Positions 24,881 to 35,691 of a DNA stretch of 64,000 bases are shown here, in pieces. The position numbers and the translations under genes are program-made. The stretch's first letter is position 1; each line of letters opens with the position of its first letter. Origin of the DNA: Pseudomonas synxantha (lineage in GTDB: Bacteria > Pseudomonadota > Gammaproteobacteria > Pseudomonadales > Pseudomonadaceae); NCBI RefSeq assembly GCF_900105675.1, contig NZ_LT629786.1, positions 2,852,001 through 2,916,000 of the forward strand. Direction: 5' to 3'. The notes below the pieces were generated by a model, which saw nothing but the letters and a program-made list of their open reading frames with translations, did not search any database and was not told the DNA's origin.

Positions 24881-25882
24881 ATGAAATCATTTAAACGCAC
24901 CCTGCTCGCCACGGCCCTGGCCCTGCTTGCCCTGCCGGTGATGGCCGATTCTGCCCATCCGAAGATCGGGTTTTCCATCGATGACCTGCGCCTGGAGCGC
25001 TGGTCCCGCGACCGCGATTACTTTGTTGCGGCCGCGGAAAAACTCGACGCCAAGGTGTTCGTGCAGTCCGCCGATGCCAACGAACAGAAGCAGATTTCCC
25101 AGATCGAAAACCTGATCTCCCGGGGCGTCGATGTGATCGTGATCGTGCCGTTCAACGCCACGGTGCTGACCAATGCCGTGGCCGAAGCCAAGAAGGCCGG
25201 GATCAAGGTGGTGTCTTATGACCGCCTGATCCTCAACGCGGATATCGACGCGTACATTTCCTTCGATAACGAAAAAGTCGGCGAGATGCAGGCCAACGGT
25301 GTGCTGCAGGCGGCGCCAAAGGGCAACTACTTCCTGCTCGGCGGCGCACCGACGGACAACAACGCCAAGGTGCTGCGCGAAGGCCAGATGAAGGTGCTGC
25401 AACCGGCCATCGACAAGGGCGATATCAAGATTGTCGGCCAGCAATGGGTCAAGGAGTGGAACCCCACCGAAGCCTTGAGCATCGTCGAAAACGCCCTGAC
25501 CCGTAATGACAACAAGATCGACGCCATCGTCGCGTCCAACGACGCCACCGCCGGCGGCGCAATCCAGGCCCTGGCTGCGCAGAAGCTGGCGGGCAAGGTG
25601 CCGATCTCCGGCCAGGACGCCGACCTCGCGGCGGTCAAGCGCGTGATCGACGGCACCCAGACCATGACCGTCTACAAGCCGCTCAAGCTGATCGCCACCG
25701 AAGCCGCCAAGCTCTCGGTGCAACTGGCGCGCAACGAAAAACCCACTTACAGCTCGCAGTATGACAATGGCAGCAAGAAGGTCGACACCATCCTGCTCAC
25801 CCCGACGCCGTTGACCAAGGCCAACATCGACCTGTTGGAAAAGGACGGGTTCTATACCAAAGAGCAGATCGCCGGGCAGTGA
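24881..25882 (+). CDS. xylF: D-xylose ABC transporter, periplasmic binding protein
   Basis: A 333-residue periplasmic sugar-binding protein. A signal peptide is clear ([18 protein letters not shown]), followed by the type I periplasmic-binding fold ([57 protein letters not shown]). The ATG at 24881 with AAAGGG upstream gives the signal peptide; the longer frame from 24776 does not. It delivers xylose to XylGH. Confidence 0.95.
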   Translation: MKSFKRTLLATALALLALPVMADSAHPKIGFSIDDLRLERWSRDRDYFVAAAEKLDAKVFVQSADANEQKQISQIENLISRGVDVIVIVPFNATVLTNAVAEAKKAGIKVVSYDRLILNADIDAYISFDNEKVGEMQANGVLQAAPKGNYFLLGGAPTDNNAKVLREGQMKVLQPAIDKGDIKIVGQQWVKEWNPTEALSIVENALTRNDNKIDAIVASNDATAGGAIQALAAQKLAGKVPISGQDADLAAVKRVIDGTQTMTVYKPLKLIATEAAKLSVQLARNEKPTYSSQYDNGSKKVDTILLTPTPLTKANIDLLEKDGFYTKEQIAGQ

Positions 25883-25887
25883 CCGCT

Positions 25888-27432
25888 ATGGCCGACTACC
25901 TGCTGCAAATGAACGGCATCGTCAAAAGCTTTGGCGGTGTCAACGCGTTGAATGGCATCGATATCAAAGTCAGGCCCGGGGAATGCGTCGGCCTGTGCGG
26001 CGAGAACGGTGCCGGTAAGTCCACCTTGATGAAGGTGCTGTCGGCGGTCTACCCCCATGGCACCTGGGAGGGTGAAATCCTCTGGGATGGGCAGCCGCTC
26101 AAGGCCCAGTCCATCAGCGAAACCGAGGCGGCCGGCATCGTTATCATCCACCAGGAACTGACCCTGGTGCCGGACCTGTCGGTGGCCGAAAACATCTTCA
26201 TGGGCCACGAGCTGACCCTGCCCGGCGGGCGCATGAACTACCCGGCGATGCTGCACCGTGCCGAAGCCTTGATGCGCGAGCTGAAGGTGCCGGACATGAA
26301 TGTGGCGCTGCCGGTGTCGCAGTACGGCGGCGGCTACCAGCAACTGGTGGAAATCGCCAAGGCCCTCAACAAGCAGGCGCGCCTGTTGATTCTTGATGAG
26401 CCTTCTTCGGCGTTGACCCGTTCGGAAATCGAAGTGCTGCTGGACATTATCCGGGACCTCAAGGCCAAGGGCGTGGCCTGCGTGTATATCTCCCACAAGC
26501 TCGATGAAGTGGCGGCGGTGTGCGACACCATCGCGGTGATTCGCGATGGCAAACACATCGCGACCACCGCCATGGCCGACATGGACATCCCCCGGATCAT
26601 CACGCAGATGGTCGGCCGCGAGATGAGCAACCTCTACCCCACCGAACCCCATGAAGTGGGCGAGGTGATTTTCGAAGCGCGCAATGTCACCTGCTACGAC
26701 GTCGACAACCCCAAGCGCAAGCGTGTCGACAATATTTCCTTCGTGCTCAAACGCGGCGAAATCCTCGGCATTGCAGGGCTCGTAGGCGCCGGGCGCACCG
26801 AACTGGTGTCGGCACTCTTCGGCGCCTACCCCGGCCGCTACAGCGCCGAGGTGTGGCTGGACGGCCAACTGATCGACACACGCACGCCGCTGAAGTCGAT
26901 CCGCGCCGGGCTGTGCATGGTGCCCGAGGACCGCAAGCGCCAGGGCATCATCCCCGACCTGGGTGTGGGCCATAACATCACCCTGGCGGTACTTGATACC
27001 TATGCGCACCTGACCCGCATCGACGCCGAGGCCGAACTGGGCAGCATCGACCAGCAAATCGCGCGTATGCACCTCAAGACCGCCAGCCCGTTCCTGCCGA
27101 TCACCAGCCTCTCCGGCGGCAACCAGCAGAAGGCCGTGCTGGCGAAAATGCTGATGGCCAAGCCCAAGGTGCTGATCCTCGATGAACCCACGCGGGGTGT
27201 GGATGTGGGCGCCAAGTACGAGATCTACAAGCTGATGGGCGCGCTGGCGGCCGAAGGCGTGTCGATCATCATGGTCTCCTCGGAACTGGCCGAGGTACTG
27301 GGGGTATCCAACCGCGTGCTGGTGATGGGCGACGGCCAGCTGCGGGGCGATTTCGTCAATGCCGGCCTGACCCAGGAACAGGTGCTCGCCGCGGCGCTCA
27401 GCCAACCTAATAACCTTCGGAAGACCCTGTAG
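25888..27432 (+). CDS. xylG: D-xylose ABC transporter, ATP-binding protein
   Basis: A 514-residue double ATPase of the sugar (monosaccharide) ABC class. The first nucleotide-binding domain has Walker [10 protein letters not shown], and the second has the degenerate motif [10 protein letters not shown] plus [16 protein letters not shown] and [13 protein letters not shown]. This matches XylG, RbsA and AraG-type proteins. ATG 25888 gives MADYLLQM; an in-frame GTG at 25879 overlapping the xylF stop is possible. Confidence 0.95.
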   Translation: MADYLLQMNGIVKSFGGVNALNGIDIKVRPGECVGLCGENGAGKSTLMKVLSAVYPHGTWEGEILWDGQPLKAQSISETEAAGIVIIHQELTLVPDLSVAENIFMGHELTLPGGRMNYPAMLHRAEALMRELKVPDMNVALPVSQYGGGYQQLVEIAKALNKQARLLILDEPSSALTRSEIEVLLDIIRDLKAKGVACVYISHKLDEVAAVCDTIAVIRDGKHIATTAMADMDIPRIITQMVGREMSNLYPTEPHEVGEVIFEARNVTCYDVDNPKRKRVDNISFVLKRGEILGIAGLVGAGRTELVSALFGAYPGRYSAEVWLDGQLIDTRTPLKSIRAGLCMVPEDRKRQGIIPDLGVGHNITLAVLDTYAHLTRIDAEAELGSIDQQIARMHLKTASPFLPITSLSGGNQQKAVLAKMLMAKPKVLILDEPTRGVDVGAKYEIYKLMGALAAEGVSIIMVSSELAEVLGVSNRVLVMGDGQLRGDFVNAGLTQEQVLAAALSQPNNLRKTL

Positions 27433-28569
27433 ATGAATCAGGTCAAACACCTTTTCACCCGCTACAAAATGCTCGCGCTGGTGATCGCCGTGGCGTTTAT
27501 CTGGCTGTTTTTCAGCTGGCAGACCGAGGGCGGCTTCCTCACCCCGCGCAACCTGTCCAACCTGCTGCGGCAGATGTCGATCACCGGAATATTGGCGTGC
27601 GGCATGGTGCTGGTGATCATCAGCGGCGAGATCGATTTGTCGGTGGGCTCGTTGCTCGGGCTGCTGGGCGGGCTGGCGGCGATCCTCGACGTGGTTTATC
27701 ACGTGCCGCTGCTGGCCAACCTCAGCCTGGTGGCGCTGTGCGGCCTGATGATCGGCCTGGCCAACGGCTACATGACCGCTTACCTGCGCATCCCCTCGTT
27801 TATCGTCGGCCTGGGCGGCATGCTGGCATTTCGCGGGATTCTGCTGGGGATTACCGGCGGCACCACCATCGCGCCGGTGTCGCCATCGCTGGTGTATGTG
27901 GGCCAGGGTTACTTGCCTCACACGGTAGGCGCAGGGCTGGGTGTAGTGCTGTTCGCACTGACGCTTTTTCTGACCTGGAAACAACGGCGTAACCGCGCGC
28001 TGCATGGCCTGGCCGCGCACTCGCTGGTGCGTGACGGGCTGCGTGTGGTGCTGATCGGCGCGGTGCTCGCCGGGTTTGTCACCACCCTCAACAGCTACGA
28101 CGGCATCCCGGTGCCGGTGCTGCTGTTGCTGGTGCTGCTCGGCGTGTTCAGCTACGTCACCAGCCAGACCGTTTTTGGTCGACGGGTGTACGCGGTGGGC
28201 AGCAATATGGAAGCCACACGCCTGTCGGGCATCAATGTGCAAGCGGTGAAACTGTGGATCTTCGGCATCATGGGCGTGATGTGCGCCCTCGCCGGCCTGG
28301 TCAACACCGCCCGCCTCGCTGCCGGGTCACCGTCGGCGGGCAACATGGGTGAACTCGACGCCATCGCCGCCTGCTTTATTGGCGGCACCTCGATGCGTGG
28401 CGGCTCGGGCACGGTATACGGCGCGTTGCTCGGGGCCTTGGTGATTACCAGCCTGGATAACGGCATGTCGATGCTGGACGTGGACAGTTACTGGCAGATG
28501 ATTGTGAAGGGCAGCATTCTGGTGCTGGCGGTGTGGGTGGATGTGAGTACGCGGGCGGGTCGGCGGTAA
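27433..28569 (+). CDS. xylH: D-xylose ABC transporter, permease
   Basis: A 378-residue integral membrane protein of the sugar permease (BPD_transp_2) family with about ten hydrophobic segments. Typical blocks are GMVLVIISGEIDLSVGSLLGL, IVGLGGMLAFRGILLGITGG, YAVGSNMEATRLSGI and ACFIGGTSMRGGSGTVYGALLGAL. It starts at the stop codon of xylG with no gap. A REPIN-like hairpin follows 29 bp downstream and may end the transcript. Confidence 0.95.
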   Translation: MNQVKHLFTRYKMLALVIAVAFIWLFFSWQTEGGFLTPRNLSNLLRQMSITGILACGMVLVIISGEIDLSVGSLLGLLGGLAAILDVVYHVPLLANLSLVALCGLMIGLANGYMTAYLRIPSFIVGLGGMLAFRGILLGITGGTTIAPVSPSLVYVGQGYLPHTVGAGLGVVLFALTLFLTWKQRRNRALHGLAAHSLVRDGLRVVLIGAVLAGFVTTLNSYDGIPVPVLLLLVLLGVFSYVTSQTVFGRRVYAVGSNMEATRLSGINVQAVKLWIFGIMGVMCALAGLVNTARLAAGSPSAGNMGELDAIAACFIGGTSMRGGSGTVYGALLGALVITSLDNGMSMLDVDSYWQMIVKGSILVLAVWVDVSTRAGRR

Positions 28570-28597
28570 GCCCATGCTTACCAACACTGAGTAACCC

Positions 28598-28686
28598 TGT
28601 GGGAGGGGGCTTGCTCCCGATGAGGGAGTGTCAGTGAACACATCTGTGACTGACACACCGCCATCGGGAGCAAGCCCCCTCCCACA
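28598..28686. repeat. REPIN-like paired inverted repeat 1
   Basis: TGTGGGAGGGGGCTTGCTCC at the left and GGAGCAAGCCCCCTCCCACA at the right form a long imperfect hairpin around a short core (CAGTGAACACATCTGTGACTG is also self-complementary). The same unit recurs at 29362, 30126, 33969 and 42736. It follows xylH and begins the first 764-bp tandem unit. Confidence 0.9.
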
Positions 28687-28857
28687 TTTGTCTGCATTCC
28701 AAATGAGGGGTTGGTGGCATTTGGTCATGGTTTTTAAAGGGCCAGCAAGGCGTGTCTCTTTAAATTGCAGGACGTTTCCTAGACAATCCCTGCCGCCTTG
28801 TGCCTGCTGGAATCGATGGCTAGTCTGCGGTCCGTCACTGCCAATTCAGTGATCGGG
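28687..28857 (+). other. Conserved region upstream of the leader RNA, copy 1
   Basis: This segment is almost identical to 29451-29621. It contains CCAGCA-AGGCG (from about 28742) pairing with CGCCTTG...TGCTGG (about 28795-28810), and the hairpin TCACTG-ccaatt-CAGTGA (28835-28852). No protein gene is supported here. It probably carries the promoter of the downstream small gene; I could not pick confident -35/-10 boxes. Confidence 0.5.
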
Positions 28858-29038
28858 TTTAGTCGCCCGGTATTCCAAAAGGCGCATGAACCACCCATGT
28901 TTTACGGTGGCTGTGCGCAGGGCGCCCTTGGGTGCGCCGGATTTTGCCTTTTGGCCGGTCGACTAACCTGCGTACAGCCGCCACCCTACGTTTAGTCGCG
29001 AAAGGTTCGGCTCCTTGAAACCAAAAGGAAGCTAAACA
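28858..29038 (+). ncRNA. Candidate structured 5' leader RNA, copy 1
   Basis: Several long pairings precede the small gene. TTTAGTCGcCCGG (28858-28870) pairs with CCGGTCGACTAA (28955-28966). CCAAAAGG (28875-28882) pairs with CCTTTTGG (28947-28954). GGTGGCTGTGCGCA (28906-28919) pairs over 14 bp, including two G-U, with 28969-28982, crossing the first two helices (pseudoknot or alternative fold). GGCGC/GCGCC (28921-28938) forms a small hairpin. TTTAGTCG recurs at 28991-28998 and could compete for the same partner. TCCTT (29012-29016) can pair with the ribosome site AAGGA (29025-29029) or with AAGG at 29002-29005. Copy 2 shows compensatory changes in the second helix. Confidence 0.65.
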
Positions 29039-29347
29039 ATGAGTAAAGTCCTACCCGACCCACCCCGCGATCCCGCAAAAGACCGCGCCGCCTTCAACCG
29101 CGCCATCGACCACTACCTGCCCACCCAAGGCTTCCACTGTGTCAACGAAGACCTGAGCTTCGAAGACGCCCTGCTCTACACCGCCAGTCTGCTCGATAGC
29201 GCCTCCGCCACCGCACTGGATTGCGGCGAGCTGCTGCAAAGCCCCGAGCGGGCGAAGATCCTGGCGGTGTGGCATTTGCTGGAAATTGCCAAGACCACGG
29301 TGGATCGCTCCATCGAATGCCTGACCTGCACAAAAGCCACTGCCTAA
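29039..29347 (+). CDS. Small DUF6124/DUF3077-like Pseudomonas protein, copy 1
   Basis: A 102-residue soluble, acidic-helical protein (KVLPDPPRDPAKDRAAFNRA; LSFEDALLYTASLLDSASA; RAKILAVWHLLEIAKTTVDRS). It has no signal peptide, and cysteines in the middle (HCVNED) and near the end (ECLTCTK). It resembles the small multi-copy DUF6124/DUF3077-type proteins of Pseudomonas, whose function is unknown to me. It differs from copy 2 only at residues 2 and 10. The AAGGAAG ribosome site lies in a possible hairpin of the leader. Confidence 0.85.
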   Translation: MSKVLPDPPRDPAKDRAAFNRAIDHYLPTQGFHCVNEDLSFEDALLYTASLLDSASATALDCGELLQSPERAKILAVWHLLEIAKTTVDRSIECLTCTKATA

Positions 29348-29361
29348 AACGCGGTTAAAAC

Positions 29362-29450
29362 TGTGGGAGGGGGCTTGCTCCCGATGGCGGAGTGTCAGTA
29401 AGCACATTTGTTACTGACATACCGCCATCGGGAGCAAGCCCCCTCCCACA
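29362..29450. repeat. REPIN-like paired inverted repeat 2
   Basis: Same GTGGGAGGGGGCTTGCTCCC / GGGAGCAAGCCCCCTCCCAC structure as at 28598, exactly 764 bp further on. It ends the first tandem unit and begins the second. Confidence 0.9.
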
Positions 29451-29621
29451 TTTGTCTGCATTCCAAATGAGGGGTTGGTGGCATTTGGTCATGGTTTTTA
29501 AAGGGCCAGCAAGGCGTGTCTCTTTAAATTGCAGGACGTTTCCTAGACAATCCCTGCCGCCTTGTGCCTGCTGGAATCGATGGCTAGTCTGCGGTCCGTC
29601 ACTGCCAATTCAGTGATCGGG
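29451..29621 (+). other. Conserved region upstream of the leader RNA, copy 2
   Basis: Almost base-for-base copy of 28687-28857, with the same internal pairings and no supported protein gene. The near identity shows recent duplication, in contrast with the diverged positions in the leader downstream. Confidence 0.5.
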
Positions 29622-29802
29622 TTTAGTCGCCCGGATTTTGAACAGGCGCATGCTCCCATGAAGCTTTATGGTGGCTGTGCGCAGGGCGCCCTCGGGCGCG
29701 CCGGGTTCCTGTTCTGACCGGTCGACTAACCTGCGTACAGCCGCCACCTTCGTTTAGTCGCGAAAGGTGTCAGCTCCTTGATATTCAGACAGGAACTACA
29801 CC
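29622..29802 (+). ncRNA. Candidate structured 5' leader RNA, copy 2
   Basis: Equivalent of 28858-29038. The outer helix is kept (29622-29634 with 29718-29729), as is the crossing 14-bp helix (29670-29683 with 29733-29746). The middle helix changes from CCAAAAGG/CCTTTTGG to GAACAGG/CCTGTTC (29640-29646 with 29708-29714), so two pairs changed on both sides (A-T to C-G and C-G to G-C). The hairpin loop also changes with pairing kept (GGCGC ... GCGCC). TCCT at 29775-29778 can pair with AGGA of the ribosome site (29791-29794) or with AAAGG at 29763-29767. Confidence 0.65.
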
Positions 29803-30111
29803 ATGAATAAAGTCCTACCCGATCCACCCATCGATCCCGCAAAAGACCGCGCCGCCTTCAACCGCGCCATCGACCACTACCTGCCCACCCAAGGCTTCCA
29901 CTGTGTCAACGAAGACCTGAGCTTCGAAGATGCCCTGCTCTACACCGCCAGTCTGCTCGACAGCGCATCCGCCACCGCGCTGGACTGCGGCGAGCTGCTG
30001 CAAAGCCCCGAGCGGGCGAAGATCCTGGCGGTGTGGCATTTGCTGGAAATTGCCAAGACCACCGTGGATCGCTCCATCGAATGCCTGACCTGCACAAAAG
30101 CCACTGCATAG
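29803..30111 (+). CDS. Small DUF6124/DUF3077-like Pseudomonas protein, copy 2
   Basis: A 102-residue near-identical copy of the product at 29039-29347 (S2N and R10I). The cysteine positions and all other residues are unchanged, which indicates a recent duplication or selection on the protein. Ribosome site AGGAAC lies 7-8 bases before the ATG and can be masked by the leader. Confidence 0.85.
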   Translation: MNKVLPDPPIDPAKDRAAFNRAIDHYLPTQGFHCVNEDLSFEDALLYTASLLDSASATALDCGELLQSPERAKILAVWHLLEIAKTTVDRSIECLTCTKATA

Positions 30112-30125
30112 AACGCGGTTGAAAC

Positions 30126-30213
30126 TGTGGGAGGGGGCTTGCTCCCGATGGCTGAGTGTCAGTCAGTATCTGCTTGACTGATACACCGCTATCGGGGGCA
30201 AGCCCCCTCCCAC
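30126..30213. repeat. REPIN-like paired inverted repeat 3
   Basis: TGTGGGAGGGGGCTTGCTCC ... GGCAAGCCCCCTCCCACTTT. It starts exactly 764 bp after repeat 2, closing the tandem array. The flanking positions suggest that crossing-over between such repeats made the duplication. Confidence 0.9.
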
Positions 30214-30253
30214 TTTGATCTCCCACATTGATCTCCATTTTTTCCAGGGGTTA

Positions 30254-30286
30254 TTGCGCACAAGAACTAAATGTCCATAATAGACA
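30254..30286 (+). promoter_or_regulatory. Candidate dau promoter with overlapping operator
   Basis: A -35-like TTGCGC (30254-30259) and -10-like CATAAT (30276-30281) are 16 bp apart. The -10 lies inside the 15-bp near-perfect palindrome TGTCCATAATAGACA (30272-30286). An operator over the -10 fits repression of dauBAR by DauR, which is relieved by arginine in P. aeruginosa; the assignment of this palindrome to DauR is inferred. Confidence 0.5.
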
Positions 30287-30309
30287 AATTAGTTTACCTG
30301 GAGACATCC

Positions 30310-32403
<2,094 letters not shown>

Positions 32404-32404
<1 letters not shown>

Positions 32405-33030
32405 TGACCATCGCCGAACAAGACACCGTCATGCAAAACTTTCGTGGCATCGCCGATGCGATCGCCACCCTGTTCTTTCCCCATGCGGAAGTGGTGCTGC
32501 ATGACTTGCGTACGCAAACCGTCGACTACATCGCCAACAATCTATCTAAACGCAGTTTGGGTGATGATTCGTCGCTGGAGGACATGCTGGACGGTGACAT
32601 CAGCGAAGTGAATATCGGCCCTTACGAAAAACTCAACTGGGACGGTCAGAAAATTCGCAGCCTGAGCACTGTGTTGCACGACCACAAAGGTCGCCGGCTG
32701 GCCGTGCTGTGCATCAACCTGAATATCTCGATGTTTGAAACCGCCAAGGCGGCGCTGGACCTGTTCCTGTCGCCGAGCAAGCTGATCGCCCAGCCGGATG
32801 CACTGTTTCGCGATGATTGGCAGGAACGCATCAACACGTTCCTGCATGCCTGGCTGCGCGAGCGTCAGCTGAGCCTCAACCTGCTGACCCGCGACCACAA
32901 GCGTGAACTGGTGCTGGCGCTGCATGCCGAAGGCGCATTCAAGGGCAAGAGCGCCTCCAACTATGTGGCCAATGTGCTGGGCATGGGGCGGGCGACGGTC
33001 TACAAGCATTTGAAGGAGTTGAAGGGTTAA
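32404..33030 (+). CDS. dauR: DauR, YheO-like PAS/HTH transcriptional regulator
   Basis: A 208-residue regulator with an N-terminal YheO-type PAS domain (FFPHAEVVLHDLRTQTVDYI ... NIGPYEKLNWDGQKIRSLS) and a C-terminal helix-turn-helix (KGKSASNYVANVLGMGRATVYKHL). In P. aeruginosa, DauR represses dauBAR and responds to L-arginine. The ATG at 32404 is shared with the dauA stop. Confidence 0.9.
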
Positions 33031-33061
33031 CGCCCGCCACACCCGTTCGCCGCAGTGACCT

Positions 33062-33838
33062 TCAGTCGCCGTAGATATCGGTCTTGAAGTACTGCTGCGA
33101 AATCTTCTGGTATTCGCCACTGGCTCGAATGCCATCGATGGCCGCATTCAACTCGCTGACCAATGCCGTATTGCCCTTGCGCACCGCAATCCCCGCACCC
33201 TCGCCCACGTATTTCGGATCCTTGAGCTCCGGGCCGACAAAGGCGTAGCCCTGGCCGCGTGGCATCGCCAGGAAGTCGCTCAGGGGGATGGTGTCGGCAA
33301 AGATCGCATCCAGGCGCCCTGCTGCCAGGTCCATGTAGATTTCTTCGTTATTGCTGTAGCGCTTGACGTTGATGCCCTTGGGCTCGAACACCTCGGTGGC
33401 ATAACGGTCGGTGGTAGTGGCGCGCTGCACGCCGACGTTCTTGCCCTTGAGGCTGGCGTACTGGTCATCCACTACCGCACCGTCCTTCATCACCAGGCGT
33501 GAGGAGGTGAAATAATACTTGTGGGTGAAATCCACTGATTTCTTGCGGTCTTCGTTGATGGTCATGGACGACAGCGCCATGTCGATTTTCTTGACCTTGA
33601 GGGACGGAATCAGACCGTCGAACTCACCTTCGACCCACACACACTTGACCTTCATTTGCGCACACAGGGCGTTGCCGATGTCGTAGTCGAAACCGACGAT
33701 CTTGCCGTCACCAGTCTTTGAGGCGAACGGCGGGTAAGCGGCCTCGATGCCGATACGCAGCGGTTTCTCGGCGGCGAGCAAGTGACTTGCGGCAAACAGG
33801 CTCAGGGCCAGGGCGGGGATAAGGTGACGTTTCTTCAT
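33062..33838 (-). CDS. Amino-acid ABC transporter solute-binding protein (dau-linked)
   Basis: A 258-residue periplasmic protein with signal peptide ([17 protein letters not shown]) and a bacterial extracellular solute-binding protein family 3 fold ([59 protein letters not shown]). It resembles lysine/arginine/ornithine-binding proteins. It is convergent with dauR, 31 bp away, as in the P. aeruginosa dau region (PA3865-like). Uptake of D- or L-arginine is probable. No permease or ATPase genes are adjacent. Confidence 0.88.
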   Translation of the reverse strand: MKKRHLIPALALSLFAASHLLAAEKPLRIGIEAAYPPFASKTGDGKIVGFDYDIGNALCAQMKVKCVWVEGEFDGLIPSLKVKKIDMALSSMTINEDRKKSVDFTHKYYFTSSRLVMKDGAVVDDQYASLKGKNVGVQRATTTDRYATEVFEPKGINVKRYSNNEEIYMDLAAGRLDAIFADTIPLSDFLAMPRGQGYAFVGPELKDPKYVGEGAGIAVRKGNTALVSELNAAIDGIRASGEYQKISQQYFKTDIYGD

Positions 33839-33968
33839 GATCGGGTTCTCGCGGGTTGTTGTTGGTTTGGCAAGAGTGAAGAAAAACGTGTAGCGATGAA
33901 TTTGTACTTATAATTCCATACTGGACTTTTATGTTCTTAGCGTCAATTCAGAGCAAACACATAAAAAT

Positions 33969-34056
33969 GTGGGAGGGGGCTTGCCCCCGATTGCGGTGTA
34001 TCAGCCACCTTTACAGTGCCTGACACTCTGCAATCGGGAGCAAGCCCCCTCCCACA
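33969..34056. repeat. REPIN-like paired inverted repeat 4
   Basis: TGTGGGAGGGGGCTTGCCCC ... GGAGCAAGCCCCCTCCCACA, same family as at 28598. It lies between the start of the solute-binding gene and the end of mmsA. Confidence 0.88.
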
Positions 34057-34082
34057 CTTGGATCTACAGTGCCTGTGAGATC

Positions 34083-35582
34083 TTACTTGGACACCGGCAT
34101 CGCAAATTCCGCGCCCTGCTCAATGCTCTCCGACCAACGCTGCATGATCGACTTCTGCTTGGTGTAGAAGCGCACGCCCTCGGTGCCGTAGGCATGCATG
34201 TCGCCGAACAGGCTCTTCTTCCAGCCACCAAAACCATGCCAGGCCATTGGCACCGGGATCGGCACGTTGATGCCGACCATACCCACTTCAATGCGGCGAG
34301 CGAATTCGCGGGCGATGTTGCCGTCGCGGGTGAAGCAGCTGACGCCGTTGCCGAACTCATGGTCGTTGACCAGCTTTACCGCCTCGGCGAAATCATTCAC
34401 GCGTACACAGGCCAGAACCGGGCCGAAGATTTCTTCGCGGTAGATGCTCATGTCCCGGGTCACGTGGTCGAACAAGGTGGCGCCGAGCCAGAAGCCGTTT
34501 TCCAGGCCGGGCTCGGTGGGCAGGTAGTCACGGCCATCGAGCAACAAGTGCGCGCCGGCCTGTACGCCCTGCTCGATATAGCCGCTGATGCGCTCCAGCG
34601 CGGCCCGCGACACAATCGGACCCATTTCGGCTTTCAAATCGCGGCCATCGGTGATGCGCAACGTCTTGGCGCGCTCGGTCAAGGCGGCAATGACTTTATC
34701 GCCCACATCCCCCACCAGCACCGCCACCGAGATCGCCATGCAGCGCTCGCCGGCACTGCCGTAGGCGGCGCCCATCAGCGCGTCGACGGTACGCTCGATA
34801 TCGGCATCGGGCATCACCACCATATGGTTCTTCGCCCCGCCCAGGCCCTGCACGCGCTTGCCGTGACGTGCACCGCTCTCATAGATGTACTGGGCGATGG
34901 GCGTGGAGCCGACAAAACTCACGGCCTTGACGTCGGGGTGTTCGATCAGTGCGTCCACCGACTCCTTGTCGCCCTGCACCACGTTGAACACACCTTTGGG
35001 CAAGCCGGCTTCACGCAGCAGCTCGGCCATGAACAGCGCGGCACTCGGGTCAGTAGGGCTGGGCTTGAGGATGAAGGTGTTACCCGCCGCGATGGCGATG
35101 GGGTACATCCACATCGGCACCATCACCGGGAAGTTGAACGGCGTGACGCCAGCGACGACGCCCAGAGGTTGGCGCATCGTCCAGTTGTCCATGCCACGGG
35201 ACACCTGGTCGGAATGCTCGCCCTTGAGCAGGTTGGGAATGCCGCAGGCGAATTCGAGGATATCGATGCCACGGTCGACTTCGCCCTGGGCATCGGTGAA
35301 CACCTTGCCATGCTCGGCGACGATGATGCGCGCCAGGTCGTCCTTGCGTTCGCGCAGCAGGTGCAGGTATTCGAACAGTACACGGGCGCGGCGGATCGGC
35401 GGCGTGTCGGCCCACCCGGCAAAAGCAGCCTGGGCGGCATCGACGGCTTCGGCCACGGTCTGGCGGCTGGCCAGGGCTACGCGCCCGGTCACTTCGCCCG
35501 TGGCTGGGTTGTAGACGTCCTGGTAGCGATCATCGCGGCTGACGCGCTGGTCGTTGATGTAGTGTTCGATGGTGGTGTTCAT
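34083..35582 (-). CDS. mmsA: Methylmalonate-semialdehyde dehydrogenase (CoA-acylating)
   Basis: A 499-residue aldehyde dehydrogenase of the MmsA type. Visible blocks are [32 protein letters not shown], the [14 protein letters not shown] stretch and the catalytic-cysteine region [18 protein letters not shown]. It converts (methyl)malonate semialdehyde to propionyl- or acetyl-CoA in valine, inositol or beta-alanine breakdown. The ATG at 35582 fits the family N-terminus; the frame extends to 35729 but across the divergent promoter region. A LysR gene is divergent 109 bp away. Confidence 0.93.
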   Translation of the reverse strand: MNTTIEHYINDQRVSRDDRYQDVYNPATGEVTGRVALASRQTVAEAVDAAQAAFAGWADTPPIRRARVLFEYLHLLRERKDDLARIIVAEHGKVFTDAQGEVDRGIDILEFACGIPNLLKGEHSDQVSRGMDNWTMRQPLGVVAGVTPFNFPVMVPMWMYPIAIAAGNTFILKPSPTDPSAALFMAELLREAGLPKGVFNVVQGDKESVDALIEHPDVKAVSFVGSTPIAQYIYESGARHGKRVQGLGGAKNHMVVMPDADIERTVDALMGAAYGSAGERCMAISVAVLVGDVGDKVIAALTERAKTLRITDGRDLKAEMGPIVSRAALERISGYIEQGVQAGAHLLLDGRDYLPTEPGLENGFWLGATLFDHVTRDMSIYREEIFGPVLACVRVNDFAEAVKLVNDHEFGNGVSCFTRDGNIAREFARRIEVGMVGINVPIPVPMAWHGFGGWKKSLFGDMHAYGTEGVRFYTKQKSIMQRWSESIEQGAEFAMPVSK

Positions 35583-35691
35583 GGCAGTGGATCCCCGGTG
35601 GGTAGCGTTGGGACACACGATAGGCTTTCGATTTGTTCCAAACCAGAGCAGAATCCAGAACTTATTGTCCTGATAGGCGAACAATACACTC

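Noticed and set aside
25852..28242. Minus-strand frame of 796 residues opposite xylG and xylH
   Set aside because: Antisense shadow with His/Gln-rich low-information sequence and no motifs.
28628..28852. Frames inside the REPIN and the conserved upstream region (also 29392-29616)
   Set aside because: They cross repeated non-coding DNA and read the same because the DNA is duplicated; no protein support.
28858..28998. Resemblance of TTTAGTCG ... CGACTAA to integron attC sites
   Set aside because: No integrase, no GTTRRRY core, and the elements sit in front of a gene instead of behind a cassette.
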